DNA of 64,000 bases, from the NCBI GenBank assembly GCA_023362775.1, contig JALMGJ010000006.1, positions 9,075,001 to 9,139,000 on the forward strand. Reading direction: 5' to 3'. The notes beneath the pieces are model-generated. The model was given only the letters and a program-made list of their open reading frames with translations. It was not told the origin of the DNA and searched no databases. The position numbers and the translations under genes are program-made. Below are positions 23,765 to 34,690 of this stretch, piece after piece. Source of the stretch: Charina bottae (Eukaryota > Chordata > Lepidosauria > Squamata > Charinaidae). The stretch's first letter is position 1. Every line of letters begins with the position of its first letter.

Positions 23765-24989
23765 GCTTTAGAATTCAGGTTCAGTGGACAAGTAGCTTGT
23801 AATAACCCCAATAGGGCTACCTGTCACCACACAATAGGAATCTCTGGCAAGGAAGTAGAACTGGGGTCTACAGGTTAAGTTCTGAGATGTTAATGGCTTC
23901 TGATAATGCCTTTTTCTTTTGGGGGGGGGGATCTGAAGGCTGCTGAGATACCACACAAGCATTTTCTTTCAATTTCCTGATCTTCTGCATCTCTGCCCAG
24001 CTGTTTCTCATTCAGTTCAACCATCAGCATCCAAGCCTCAGTGGACCATGTAATGCGCAGCTGTAGCCAGATGTAATGCTTCCACTTCCACTTCCTGAGC
24101 ATTTCTCCTAAAAGCAAAGGGTGGAAAACTAAAGACAACTGATAACGAAGTCGCTCGTGTTAATTTAGACCCCAGAGTTATTCTGATTCTGTTTGGCAAA
24201 GTCATTCTACGCCCAACCAGCAAAGCAATATTTCCCCATTTTGAGCAGCGCTAGAGGCGTTGACACTAAATGAATCAGACCAGTCCTGCGCCATGATGGT
24301 GATATTGTTAACTCAAATAATGGGATGGCTGGAACATACATGAATAAATGCATTTTTAGTACAAAGCTTAGACAGAAGAGACATAGGCATACATACTCAC
24401 GCCTCAAGAAGTAGACACGTTCCTCTGATGACACCAAACATACTGAATTGTGGTTTTATCGCCACCCCGTCTGCTTAATATTCCAACTGAAGTGGGTGAA
24501 GATTCCATCTGGAAACCAACAGGGTCTTGTTTTATGGGTAGGCAGCCCATGAGAAAGGATGAGTAAGTGAAACCATGCACTTTCATCCTCAGCCTAGAGA
24601 AGACACAGAAGAGGGTGCTAGAAATGACAAGATAGTGAGAGGGTCCCTTCTTTTCTTGCTCAGTTGGACACCCATCTCCTCCCGCAACCACATTTCCCCC
24701 CTACGTCTTTGGCAACTGAAGAGAAAAGTGAACAGAATGGAGTTTAAAATTCTTGGAAGGTGCTTTTATTGGGATCACCTTGGTCAGTTAAAAAAGCTTC
24801 ATAGCACGAAGAATAAGAGGATTGGGGATTGCATTCTTGATCATTTGCATTGACTGGTCCAGATTAAAAATGCAACAGTCTTCGTCTATGTTCTTCCCAC
24901 AGGGTAGGTTGACATTGTATCTCCTGGACTCCGTTTTTCTACTTCAGCTAACATTACAGCCTGCAGAATCCATGGAGAATCTTTAGGGA
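23765..24989. other. Single-copy non-coding DNA
   Basis: Only chance ORFs. Nothing recognised apart from a G-run at about 23921-23930. Confidence 0.4.
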
Positions 24990-25012
24990 AGCTAAACTGA
25001 GGTAGAAGAGTA

Positions 25013-25300
25013 TTGTGGCACAGTGCGGCACAGCCAATAGAAATAGGAATGAATTATCTCTGGAATGAGGTTCCCCCCAAGATCTGGACGTTGTTTAGAA
25101 GGACCCTGAAGACCTGGCTCTTCCCCAGGACTTTGGTGAGGGAGAGGGAGACCCCTCACTCTATACCCATCCAATCTGTCACTTTTGCCATCTTTTATCT
25201 TTTTTTCCCTTCTTTTTAATCGGTTTTATTGTAAATTCCTTGTTTTGGTTTGCTGTCAGCTGCCCAGAGTCATTGGGAGTCGGGCAGCATACGAGTTTGA
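25013..25300 (+). pseudogene. L2-type LINE 3' end
   Basis: A decayed frame encodes NYLWNEVPPKIWTLF and then LKTWLFPRTL, matching the last coding segment of L2-type ORF2 (Leu-Trp-Asn-x-Leu-Pro ... Leu-Lys-Thr-Trp-Leu-Phe). The UTR follows, with CTGCCCAGAGTC / GGGAGTCGGGCAGC. Confidence 0.75.
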
Positions 25301-25371
25301 TTGAAGAGAGAGAGAGAGGAAGACTGACTGACTGACTGACTGACTGACTGACTGACTGACTGACTGACTGA

Positions 25372-25402
<31 letters not shown>

Positions 25403-25403
25403 C
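25301..25403. repeat. Compound GA / (GACT)n / (GCCT)n microsatellite
   Basis: Short AG units, about 12 GACT units, then about seven GCCT units, directly at the 3' end of the L2 copy. Such tails often grow from LINE 3' ends. Confidence 0.93.
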
Positions 25404-25714
25404 CATATCTAGGGAGATGGAAAAGGAAGTTGCATGAAAATATTTAATATAGAGGCAGTGGACAGTGCAAGCTATCGTAGGAGTAGAAGCAACTCCCTCA
25501 ACCAGAGTGGCTTTGGGGTCAAAAGAATGAGAAGTCACTAACCAACTGCTTTGAGTTCTGGCTAATAAAAGTGAATTTCTGCCTTCACTGCTGGATCAAT
25601 AGCAGGACAGGAAATGAGAAAGTCCTTGAGTCGCAGAGGAAGAAATTGATCCTTGAAGCAGGACTTGGAGAAGGGAGTGGAAGCAGATGTCTGTCATCCA
25701 AATCCACTGATTCT
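25404..25714. other. Unrecognised non-coding DNA
   Basis: It may be an extension of the CR1 relic that follows, but no motif supports this. Confidence 0.3.
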
Positions 25715-25790
25715 CAGAGCAGATTAGATGTTTATCAGGTCTGCAGATGACACAGACTCGGGTGGGAGAGCTAATAACCCAGGAGGCAAA
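25715..25790 (+). repeat. CR1 LINE reverse transcriptase relic
   Basis: CAGGTCTGCAGATGACACAG followed by GGTGGGAGAGCTAATAACCC translates as a degraded (A)DDT..GGRANNP, the catalytic Asp-Asp region of CR1 reverse transcriptase. Frames on either side are broken. Confidence 0.45.
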
Positions 25791-26454
25791 TAAATAAGCT
25801 TAAAAATGATTTTGGTAGAGAAGAAAAATGGGCTGCAAAGAACAAGGGGACGTTTCCAACAGACAGGTGTCAAGTTCTTCACTTGAGATGGAGAATACTT
25901 GGCTTGGGGGTTTGGGTTATTTTTTTTCCTTTTGTGGAAAACAATCTTGGAAGCGTAGTTTATTACAAACTGAATCACAGTCAGCAATGTGATGTAGCCA
26001 AGAATAAAGGGCAAATGCAAGGGTGGGCTCCATCCACAGAAATATAGCTTATGAAACCCAGCAGTAAATGGAATGGTCAGCACTCAGGGTGAGTATCAAT
26101 GTCCACTATAAGAAAGATTCAGGCAGACTTTCAGGCAGCTGAAAAGCAGGATGGCAAAGAATAGTTTGCAAGAAATGTGATTGCTTAGATTTGAGAAAAG
26201 GCAACAGAGGGAGGGAGGGGATGGTGGCACTTTTGAATGTTTAAAATGTCGTCACACAGAGGAAGGTCAAGAACAGTATCTTTTTTCTTTCTTTCCTATC
26301 TTGCACCAGCCTGAAAAAGGAGGGTCTACTTTCATGAGTAGTACCAAGGTCCTCTGCTCACACTTGCATGTGGACCAACACATTTGTTCTTAATCATTTT
26401 CAAAGTATACACAGCCCTTTCTCTGTCACTCATGACGCAGAGTAATGGATTGGC
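25791..26454. other. Non-coding DNA, nothing recognised
   Basis: No gene or mobile element supported. Confidence 0.35.
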
Positions 26455-26517
26455 CAGTGTTTCTCAACCTTGGCAACTTTAAGATCTGTGGACGTCTGTT
26501 CCCAGAATTCCCCATGC
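26455..26517. mobile_element. Palindromic hAT-type miniature element, half copy
   Basis: CAGTGTTTCTCAACCTTGGC, then TTCCCAGAATTCCCC. Only one arm is present, so the partner arm was lost. Confidence 0.65.
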
Positions 26518-26689
26518 TTCTCCATCTCTGTGCTTAATTTCCTCCTCTTCTGCTTAAGGTCAGGAAAAGTCGCAGAGAGGAGGTGTTCTCACACCTGCAT
26601 GAGGTCTGATGCATGTCTTCCTAATCACTTTCAAAATGTGCACAGTCGTCTTCTCTGTGGTTCCAAATACAGGACACAGAGTAATGGAT

Positions 26690-26915
26690 TAACTTAAAGG
26701 ACAGCAGATTCCAACTTAATATTAGAAAAAAAATTCCTAACAATAAGAGCAATTTTGCCATGGAATCAATGACCCCGAGAGGTGGTGGGTTCCTCTTCAT
26801 CGTATGTCTTGCTTGAGGCTACCGACCTCTGTCTGGGATGCTTTAAGTCGGATTCCCCCACCAAGCAAAGAGCTGGATGGGATGTTCTCTGTGGCCCCTT
26901 CCAACTCTATGATCC
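26690..26915 (+). mobile_element. CR1 LINE 3' end, truncated
   Basis: AGATTCCAACTTAATATTAG then AAATTCCTAACA, GAATCAATGACCCCGAGAGG and CCCCTTCCAACTCTATGATC. This is the standard order of CR1 3' ends (Phe-Arg-Leu-Asn-Ile ... Phe-Leu-Thr ... Trp-Asn ... 3' UTR). Frames are broken. Confidence 0.75.
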
Positions 26916-27439
26916 TGGGTATTCATCCAATGGCAGAGGTCCTCCAAGGGTCCAGACAGAAGGATTCCCCAGCCTTCCCAGAAGATGCGAAAGACCAAAT
27001 TGGGGAGCTTTTGCAGAGAAAGTGTCTGGCCTCCTTCTGAATTACAGCCTTCGGTCTTACAAGGAAGGCGTCATGATGATGTCACACTTTGACCTGTTTT
27101 CCCTCTCTAACATACCCCATCTCCAATTTTTTAGCATCATTTGTTTATACATTTTCCCTCTGCCCCCATTCTCACCCTCCAACTATAATATTTTAATGTA
27201 AAATGTTTCTCACAGCATCAAGCATCAATGCCCCCCTTCCTCCCTCTGTCATCATGAATTTTCTATATTCTACTATAGTGCAGCCAGCCTACTCAGAACT
27301 TATATAGCAGCCATGCAAATACACACACGGACACAGATGTTTAGGCAGGAAATGTTATGACATGCTTTCTGCATGCATTGTGTGCTTCACCAAACAGCAG
27401 GCCCACAATTTTCTCACGTGAGAGATGATCGTCAGAATG
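26916..27439. other. Non-coding DNA
   Basis: Pyrimidine-rich in the second half. No gene supported. Confidence 0.35.
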
Positions 27440-27880
27440 TTTCTGGTTTTTCCAGAATGAACAGGATGACGCAGAGGCGTTTGATGCTGCCGTTGTAATG
27501 GATTATATAAGAGAAAGGCAGGTTTTAGAAATCGACTCCATTAACTCAGACCCTTAACCACTGCAAAGTCAACAGTTTTCCAATTGGCCAGCGCCAAACA
27601 TCTTTCAGAGGGGAAAAGAAATACTTAATGGGCTGTCTAATTGGGCGGCAAAAATTGTTTACAGTCAGCCATCACAAAGTTTGTCATTTTAATAATGGTT
27701 AAATTCACTCTTTCCTTCTCCCTCTGCCTCGCTTCCCTCCCAACTCTGTCATTGTTTCATAACCAGCTTACGTCTAGTTTAATTCATTTGTGTATATTAC
27801 GGCTGAAATTTCCCTCGTGTTTGCATAATTGTGATATTGCCATCATCTCAAATGAAGACTGGCTGCTAAAATCAGAAATG
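27440..27880. other. Candidate conserved non-coding element
   Basis: About 440 bp without any repeat, microsatellite or long ORF. It has clustered homeodomain-type cores (TCTAATTGGG, CCAATTGGCC, TTTAATTC, TTTTAATAATGG) and Sox-like ACAAAG/TTTGT. The look is that of vertebrate developmental enhancers. Without a second genome this is inference only. Confidence 0.25.
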
Positions 27881-28746
27881 GGGAATATCCTGGCAATTGA
27901 AAAGGTACCTTAAGGACAACCAAAATTGTGGGTCCCTCAAAGAGTCCCCAGCAACCCTCCTAGGTGTGTCCACCCCCAGCAGGCCCTAACCGACTGTTTT
28001 GCTGGTAACTGCGTCAACGGGGGTACTTTGGTCTGCCGGGCAAAAGAATTCAGCGTTTTGGGTTCTTGCAGTCCTTGTTCACTTCCATGAAAGCGAATTT
28101 GCCCTCAACGTTCTTTCAAAGGAGAAGAGGAGAACTTTGGAGGAATCCTCATGGTGCTGGGTGGCCATTTTGCATTTACTTAGCAAGGAGGTGGCCAAGG
28201 TGTGGGAGTGACTGTCCTGTCTTTCATGGTCCCATCCTCTCTCCAGCGACCTGAAGCCTCCCTGGCTTCCCACATTTGCATTACATCCAAAGGGAAAATG
28301 TCAGGAGGAAACCCATCCAAATCTTCAGGAGTAGTGCTACTGTCACTGCTACAGCAGAGTCTTGCCCTTGAGAAATTGTTGCTGTGTTGTATATATTTAA
28401 AAATAAATGAGGAAGTTGACATGTAGCAAAGGAAAGCATCAACCTCCAGTCTTATCTCCACTTCTAAAAAAGCCTCTGGAGTCCAGATGGACTTCATTGA
28501 TCAGGAAATAAAAATTATGGTAGTGTAACTGAGGGCTTTCTTTGAGTCTTGCTCCCAGGGGAAAATAAAAGGAAGCTGGACAATAAAGAGCAACCCATAA
28601 TTCCCAGCCGGATTTTGCTGGTTAGGAATTTTGGAAGACAAAGTCCAATGCAGGTAAAGAGAAGCAGGAATTAGGATGTAAGGATGGGTTGCTTGGATCT
28701 TGGAGACCATCAGGGAAGAAAATGGGCTCTAATGATTAACCTACAG
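27881..28746. other. Single-copy non-coding DNA
   Basis: Overlapping chance ORFs on both strands near 28.0-28.5 kb show no recognisable domain. Confidence 0.35.
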
Positions 28747-28881
28747 CAGTGTTTCTCAAGCTTGGCAACTTGAAGGTGTGTGGACTTCAACTCCCACAAT
28801 TCCCCAGCCAGGATGGCTGGCTGGGGAGTTCTGGGAGTTGAAGTCCACATGTCTTCAAGTTGCCATGGTTGAGAAACACCG
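28747..28881. mobile_element. Palindromic hAT-type miniature element
   Basis: Starts CAGTGTTTCTCAAGCTTGGC and ends GGTTGAGAAACACCG. The arms meet at CCAGCCAGGATGGCTGGCTGG. The 8-bp flanks ACCTACAG and ACCTAGAG match at 7 of 8 positions. Confidence 0.87.
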
Positions 28882-29379
28882 ACCTAGAGTAAACAGCTCT
28901 TCAGGTTCTCTGGACGTCCTTTGGCTTCTGCACTGTACAATGTCTGTGGTATCCCAGAGCAGTACTTGGATGTGAGTGCTATGAGGTGACACTTGGACTA
29001 CTCCAGATGGTGGTTTTGGGTGGCCAGCCTGCCAGTCAATGTTGGAGAGTGGAAGGCTCCAATTCAGGGTGTCATCGATCAGTCTCTTTCATTTCTATAT
29101 CTCTCTTACTTTTCCCTTTTCTTTTTTGGAATTCTCCACTCAAAAATCATTTGCTTTTCTGCCAGAACATTGGTTGTCAGGGGTACAAGACAGAAAACAA
29201 ACAAACAATGAGCATGCTTGGTCCTTGCTGGTCAATACCCCTCTGGGCTTCTATGTGCCTCCTCCTTCAAATTCCTTGTTGTGTAGATAAAATGAGATAT
29301 CAGGGAGGGAGGAGAGAGCCCAGAAAATGGCAGGAGGCCAAGTATTTGGAATGGGACTGGGAGAGGTAAATTAGAAATG
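28882..29379. other. Non-coding DNA
   Basis: Nothing recognised. Confidence 0.35.
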
Positions 29380-30200
29380 CAGGCACCCAGCAATGAGCAT
29401 GGATATACAAGATGGAACAGGTCAAGTTAGGTGGCCCCAATATTCCAATGTTAGGGTACAAATGCACAGAGGATGGGGACCTAATAGGAAGCATTCTAAA
29501 TCTTGATGCAGGAAGACAACCATGATATACTAGGCATTGCTGAAATTGGTGTGAGGAAACTCATAACTGAAATGCAAGAATCGAAGAGCATAACTGATTG
29601 GAAAGGAGCGAACCAGACCAATGGCCAGAAGCAGTGGCATTATAAGGGAAGGAAGGGCATAACTCTATTGAGATCCAGGAATCTGAGCATGAAGATCCGG
29701 TCAAGAGCATTTGGGTAAGAATACAAGGAAGGGGTGGAAAACATGATATGGTTGTGGGAACATGTAATAGACCACCAAACCAGGCAGAAGATCTGCATGC
29801 TACCCTCCCCACCACCACCTCCAAGACCAGATTGCAAATGTCTCTCTGTGGGGAGATATAGTAATAATCATAACTTTCAATTATCTGCACAATTGTTGGA
29901 AAACCAACTCATCCAAGACTTCAGGACCCCCAACGTCCTTAGAGGTCTTGGTGACTCTTTCATTTTACAGAAGGTTTTTAAAAAAAGACAAGGGAATCAC
30001 TCCCCTAGGTCTGTTCCTGACCAATAGGGAAGAGCTGGTTGAAGAAGTAAAGCAGTGGGATCCTTGGGAGGAAGACATCACATCATCTGGGGATCCTCCA
30101 TGCTGCAGAAAGAGATTGGAGCATAGTCATACATGCATTGTCCATTTCAGGAGACCCCGTTTCAGAATCATATAGGAGTACTAGGTGGGATCTGAGGGAC
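29380..30200 (+). pseudogene. CR1-like LINE endonuclease-domain relic
   Basis: In changing frames it encodes RPPNQAED (near 29773-29796) and, further on, LFLTNREELVEEV (near 30016-30054). These are hallmarks of the apurinic-endonuclease domain of CR1-type ORF2 (Tyr-Arg-Pro-Pro-Asn and Leu-Leu-Leu-Thr-Asn-Arg-Glu-Glu-Leu-Val). The start around 29380 is approximate. Stops and frameshifts separate the blocks, so it is dead. BovB reverse transcriptase sequence begins about 200 bp downstream. Confidence 0.6.
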
Positions 30201-30389
30201 CGAAATCCTCAGGTCAAAGGGAGTTTTAGGAGGGTTGGGGACTTTTCAAAAATAAATTTGAGAAAAATGGGAGTCAGCTTAGGAAAGTGATGTGGATTCA
30301 TGGGGAGCTTTTGGCTGAGCTAAGAGTTAAAAAGGAGATGGAAGGTGGGTGTAATCACCAAGGAAGTTAGCTACTTGCTAATAACTAAC

Positions 30390-31960
30390 ATCTGCAGAAG
30401 GAAAGTCAGAGAAGTTGCTAAAAGCAACAAAAAGGGCTTTAGGAATTAAGTCAAGAAGCATTGCTAATAACAAGGCAGCAGGAGACGACGGTATCCCAGC
30501 TGAACTGTTTAAAATCTTGCAAGATGATGCTGTCAAGGTGATGCATGCCATATGCCAGCAAATTTGGAAATCACAAGAATGGCCATCAGATTGGAAAAAA
30601 TCAACTTATATCCCCATACCAAAAAAGGGAAGCACTAAAGAATGTTCAAACTATCGAACAGTGGCACTTATTTCACATGCCAGTAAGGTAATGCTCAAGA
30701 TCTTGCAAGGTAGACTCCAGCAATTCATGGAGCAAGAATTGCCAGATGTACAAGCTGGGTTTAGAAAAGGCAGAGGAACTAGAGACCAAATTGCCAATAT
30801 CCGCTGGATAATGGAGAAAGCCAGGGAATTTCAGAAAAACATCTATTTCTGTTTTATTGACTATTCTAAAGCCTTTGACTGTGTGGATCATAACAAATTG
30901 TGGCAAGTTCTTGGTGGTATGGGGATACCAAGTCATCTTGTCTGCCTCCTGAGGAAACTGTATAACGACCAAGTAGCAACGGTAAGAACAGAGCACGGAA
31001 CAACGGACTGGTTTAAGATTGGGAAAGGAGTACGGCAGGGCTGTATACTCTCACCCTACCTATTCAACCTGTACGCAGAACACATCATGCGACATGCTGG
31101 GCTTAAGGAATCCAAGGCTGGAGTTAAAATCGCTGGAAGAAACATTAACAATCTCAGATATGCAGATGATACCACTTTGATGGCTGAAAGCGAGGAGGAA
31201 TTGAGGAGCCTTATGACGAAGGTGAAAGAAGAAAGTGCAAAAGCTGGGTTGCAGTTAAACCTCAAAAAAACCAAGATTATGGCAACGAGCTTGATTGATG
31301 ACTGGCAAATAGAGGGAGAAAAAGTGGAGGCAGTGACAGACTTTGTATTTCTAGGCGCAAAGATTACTGCAGACGCTGACTGCAGCCAGGAAATCAGAAG
31401 ACGTCTACTTCTTGGGAGGAGAGCAATGGCAAATCTTGATAAAATAGTTAAGAGCAGAGACATCACACTGACAACAAAGGTCCGCATAGTTAAAGCAATG
31501 GTATTCCCCGTAGTAACCTATGGCTGTGGGAGCTGGACCATAAGGAAGGCTGAGCGAAGGAAGATAGATGCTTTTGAACTGTGGTGTTGGAGGAAAATTC
31601 TGAGAGTGCCTTGGACTGCAAGAAGATCAAACCAGTCCATACTCCAGGAAATAAAGCCAGACTGCTCACTTGAGGGAATGATATTAAAGGCAAAACTCAA
31701 GTACTTTGGCCACATAATGAGAAGACAGGATACCTTGGAGAAGAAGCTGATGCTAGGGAAAGTGGAAGGCAAAAGGAAGAGGGGCCGACCAAGGGCAAGA
31801 TGGATGGATGATATTCTGGAGGTGACAGACTCAACCATTGGGGAGCTGGGGATGGTGACGGCCGACAGAAAGCTCTGGCGTGGACTGGTCCATGAAGTCA
31901 CGAAGAGTCGGAAACGACTGAACGAATAAACAACAACAAAAAGAAGAAAAAGGAAACTGT
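30390..31960 (+). mobile_element. BovB LINE insertion, 5'-truncated
   Basis: The insertion holds the ORF2 remnant plus the BovB end AAGAGTCGGAAACGACTGAA and a CAACAACAAA tail. The 5' boundary is uncertain by tens of bases. The open frame suggests a relatively young insertion. It belongs to a different subtype from the array at 62.7-64.0 kb: in the C-terminal block this copy has KRKRGRPRARW where the array has KRRRGRQRMRW. Confidence 0.85.
30415..31929 (+). CDS. BovB (RTE-clade) LINE ORF2, reverse transcriptase part, 5'-truncated
   Basis: An uninterrupted 504-codon frame covers the reverse transcriptase and C-terminal region of an RTE/BovB ORF2. DGIPAELF lies near residue 25, PKKGSTKECSNYR near 70-81 (finger region) and DVQAGFRKGRGTRDQIANIR at 111-130. 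Motif A FIDYSKAFDCVDH is at 147-159 with catalytic Asp149, GVRQGCILSP is at 205-214 and the catalytic YADD is at 249-252. The C-terminal FELWCWRKILRVPWTARRSN follows, then KSRKRLNE at the end. The polymerase catalytic residues are intact. The N-terminal endonuclease domain is absent (full BovB ORF2 is roughly twice as long), so the copy cannot be autonomous. The listed start is only where the frame opens. A short AACAACAA-type tail follows the stop. Confidence 0.93.
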   Translation: MLKATKRALGIKSRSIANNKAAGDDGIPAELFKILQDDAVKVMHAICQQIWKSQEWPSDWKKSTYIPIPKKGSTKECSNYRTVALISHASKVMLKILQGRLQQFMEQELPDVQAGFRKGRGTRDQIANIRWIMEKAREFQKNIYFCFIDYSKAFDCVDHNKLWQVLGGMGIPSHLVCLLRKLYNDQVATVRTEHGTTDWFKIGKGVRQGCILSPYLFNLYAEHIMRHAGLKESKAGVKIAGRNINNLRYADDTTLMAESEEELRSLMTKVKEESAKAGLQLNLKKTKIMATSLIDDWQIEGEKVEAVTDFVFLGAKITADADCSQEIRRRLLLGRRAMANLDKIVKSRDITLTTKVRIVKAMVFPVVTYGCGSWTIRKAERRKIDAFELWCWRKILRVPWTARRSNQSILQEIKPDCSLEGMILKAKLKYFGHIMRRQDTLEKKLMLGKVEGKRKRGRPRARWMDDILEVTDSTIGELGMVTADRKLWRGLVHEVTKSRKRLNE

Positions 31961-31997
31961 GGGTCCATTGCTTGAAGAAAATAGCTTGGAGAAAAAG

Positions 31998-32215
31998 AGA
32001 GCCAGAATGGTGTAATGGTGAAGGTGCTGAATTAGAAGCTGGGAGACCATGAGTTCTAGTCCTTTCTTAGGCATGAAAGATGATTGGTTGACTTCGGGCC
32101 AGTCACTCTCCCTTAGCCCAACCCACCTTAGAGGGTGGTTGTTGTTGGGAAAATAGGAGGAGGGAGCATTACATGCACCACCTTGAGTTGCACAAAATAA
32201 AGGTGGGAAATACAT
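31998..32215 (+). mobile_element. tRNA-derived SINE with L2-like tail
   Basis: GCCAGAATGGTGTAATGGTG then GAGTTCTAGTCC (B-box region) and CGGGCCAGTCACTCTC. The 3' part CACCTTGAGTTGCAC / AATAAAGGTGGGAAATAC resembles an L2/CR1-type hairpin tail. It abuts a second SINE. Confidence 0.75.
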
Positions 32216-32223
32216 CTAGCAAA

Positions 32224-32445
32224 TAAGTTTGGTGTGGTGGTTAAGGCATCAAGCTGAAAATCAGGAGACCATGAGTTCTAGTCCTGCCTTAGGTACCAAG
32301 CCACTTGGTGACCTTGGGCCAGTCTCCTAGGAAGGAGGCAATGGCAAACCACTTCTGAAATCCTGCCAAGAAAACTGCAGGGACTAGTCCAGGCAGTTGA
32401 CAGGAGTCAACGCTGACTTGAAGGCAGAAAAAAAGCAACAGCAAA
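32224..32445 (+). mobile_element. tRNA-derived Sauria-type SINE
   Basis: GTTTGGTGTGGTGGTTAAGG (A-box), GAGTTCTAGTCCTGCC (B-box), GACCTTGGGCCAGTC, GCAATGGCAAACCACTTC, GCCAAGAAAACTGCAGGGAC and CAGGAGTCAACGCTGACTTG. This order matches Sauria SINEs of lizards and snakes, whose tail is related to BovB. Identified from memory of the family. Confidence 0.8.
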
Positions 32446-33338
32446 GCATCAGTAAAGATGACAGTTCATCAAGAGATAATGGGGAGGAGGCAGAGATCCT
32501 CAGCTGCTACTTTGCGTCAGTCTCCTCCCAAACGGGAACTGGGTTCAAACAGAATTAGGCAGAACACCCTGAGAAGTAGGCAGAATAGGGTGGGAGTGTG
32601 CCACTGCTCAAGGCTCTGAGATCTGAACTCAGATCTGTATAGCCACCCTCTAGGGAGCCCCGTCTGCTTTCCCTTTCATCCAGCAGCATCTACAATTGCC
32701 TTGCATGACAATAATAATATCTATCCTGGATTACAGTGAAATTTGAGTGGCTACAGTACTGCTTTTTCTCATTCTTTTGCTTTGCAATAATTTGTAGAAA
32801 ATGGTTTTGGAATTGTGCAGTGATGATCAAACCCTTTTAAAAATGTTATAATCCAGCACGACTGTATTTTAAGAGAGCCTCATAATGGACCAGTCAGCGA
32901 TAACATTCTGCCAGTTTCTTTACACCCCCCTCCCCTTGCTGTAATAAAGTATTGAATGTCCAATGCTATTACTTCTTGCCTGAATGTTGACTTTTGCCCA
33001 GGATAATAAAAGCAGTGGGAAAAAATAAATAAGGGGAATTGGGGGGGGGGGGGGAGGGGAGAAATAAGAATAATGAAACCATATTGTTGCAGGTGGCAAT
33101 CCACCACCTAGTGAAAGATATCTAAAGTTAAAGCACCCCAATCCATGGCTGTCCATTTTATTTCTAGCAAAGGAGAATGTCTCATTTCTCTAAATTGGAA
33201 GGTTTTCTTTAATAATCTCGACCTCTAATCTCGGCTAGAGGTTTCCATAATAGATTACTTCTCTTAGGCTGCACAACTGTTTGACCCAGCCATAGAACTA
33301 CTAGGTTTAATTTTATCTGCTTACTTACTCAAAACTTC
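32446..33338. other. Non-coding DNA
   Basis: No gene supported. A G-run of about 12 bases lies near 33040-33054, then GGGGAG. Confidence 0.4.
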
Positions 33339-33623
33339 CAGGGGCATCTGCAGAGGGGGAGGTCAAAAAAGTCAAGATAGCGGTTGTGCCCATGCAGTTG
33401 AAGCTCCACCCCTTTACATGGGTTACATGCTACAGTGAAGCTGCCATCTTGACTATTTGGAGCAGTGTTTCTCAACCTTGGCAACTTTAAGATGTGTGGA
33501 CTTCAACTCCCAGAATTCCCCAGCCAGCATGCTGGCTGGGGAATTCTGGGAGTTGAAGTCCACACATCTCAAAGTTGCCAAGGTTGAGAAACACTGGTTT
33601 GGAGCCTCACCCAGATGTCCCTG
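33339..33623. mobile_element. Foldback miniature element, interrupted
   Basis: The terminal repeats are CAGGGGCATCTG and CAGATGTCCCTG (11 of 12 complementary). Inside are AAAAGTCAAGATAGCGG and the opposing GCTGCCATCTTGACT. The 134-bp palindromic hAT element (33463-33596) is inserted near the right end. Relatives with the AAGATGGC / GCCATCTT pair lie at about 38.95, 47.19 and 52.01 kb. No clear outer TSD. Confidence 0.6.
33463..33596. mobile_element. Palindromic hAT-type miniature element, nested
   Basis: Ends CAGTGTTTCTCAACC and GGTTGAGAAACACTG. The arms are nearly perfect inverted copies meeting at CCAGCCAGCATGCTGGCTGG. The TSD is ATTTGGAG / GTTTGGAG. It inserted into the foldback element and is therefore younger than it. 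Confidence 0.93.
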
Positions 33624-34519
33624 GCAGATGAGATGGGGTTTGCAGCAGACCAGAGCTTGCACACTCATGACTTCAGAATAATCCGCTTGGTTTTACAACA
33701 GTGGCATGCCCTCATTGCAATTTCTTCCGGAAACACATTTGCTTTCCCACTTTCTTTATCGAAGTTTTGCGAGGGCATTGTTGTCTCAGGAGAACCCTCA
33801 GCCCTGAATAGCAGATGCTAGAGATGAGCAGCAAGCAGGAAGCCGTTACTCTAACATCCAGGTGTTTGGGAAACCTCTGACCCATCTGCAGCATCTGGAG
33901 AGGCAGAATGTCAAAAGCAGGGCATCATGACTTCACACACAACGATGGAAGGGGTAGAGCTTGCATCGTGGCGGTGCCACTCCGCTTCTGTTCATTTTGA
34001 CAAAAGCGGGGAGCTTCTGCCAGGTGAAAGTGACAAAGTGACGAAGCCACACTGAAAGGCTTGGCTTTGTTTTCATGGTTACAGCTCTGGAATTGCCCCT
34101 CCAGCTGCCCTTTGGTGCCTGAACAGCTGGCCCTGGTTTTAGTCACTGCATGTAGATTACGTTGGGAAAACAAGAGGCACCTAACGATGATTCCAGTGCT
34201 TTAATAATAATGACAATGACCTCAATAATTGCAGTGGGGCAGGAAGCCTTCGCAGCTGCGCCATGGCCTCCATCCAGTTCAGAGTGAGAACGATGCCATA
34301 TTGCGAGAACTGTTGGCACTTGATGGAATCCTCTTTCCACCAAAGCGGGATTGAATGAACCGGGAAGAGGAATGACAATGTGGCCCTGGAGGAATGTGGG
34401 AAACAAATTCACTTGGTGTTCGGCAAGCTCTGGTTAATGTTCTACACAGCAAAGGTGTAGGCCCATGCTGGAATGCACAGACTTTCCCCCTTTAAAGAGA
34501 AGCTGGTAAGCTAACATGC
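33624..34519. other. Single-copy non-coding DNA
   Basis: Chance ORFs only. Confidence 0.35.
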
Positions 34520-34690
34520 CTGGGTGGTATCCTGGTTGGGCTGCTGGACAGGGATCAGGGAGCCCCAGGTTCGAGTCCACCTTTAGCTGTGGAAGCTTAC
34601 AAGATAAGCAGGACTACTTCACAGGGTCGTGCTGATGGGATAAAATCAGCTGTTTGACAAGCGACACCTTGAGCTGTTAAAGGACAGGGG
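34520..34690 (+). repeat. tRNA-derived SINE relic
   Basis: GCCTGGGTGGTATCCTGGTT, then CCCAGGTTCGAGTCC (a good B-box), CACAGGGTCGTGCTGATGGG and CACCTTGAGCTG. Related to the SINE at 31998 but more diverged. Confidence 0.55.

Noticed and set aside
26782..27201. 139-codon ORF as a host exon
   Set aside because: Its first half is the CR1 3' end in a random frame and the remainder has no domain or splice signals.
31056..31487. 143-codon minus-strand ORF
   Set aside because: Shadow of the BovB reverse transcriptase frame on the opposite strand.
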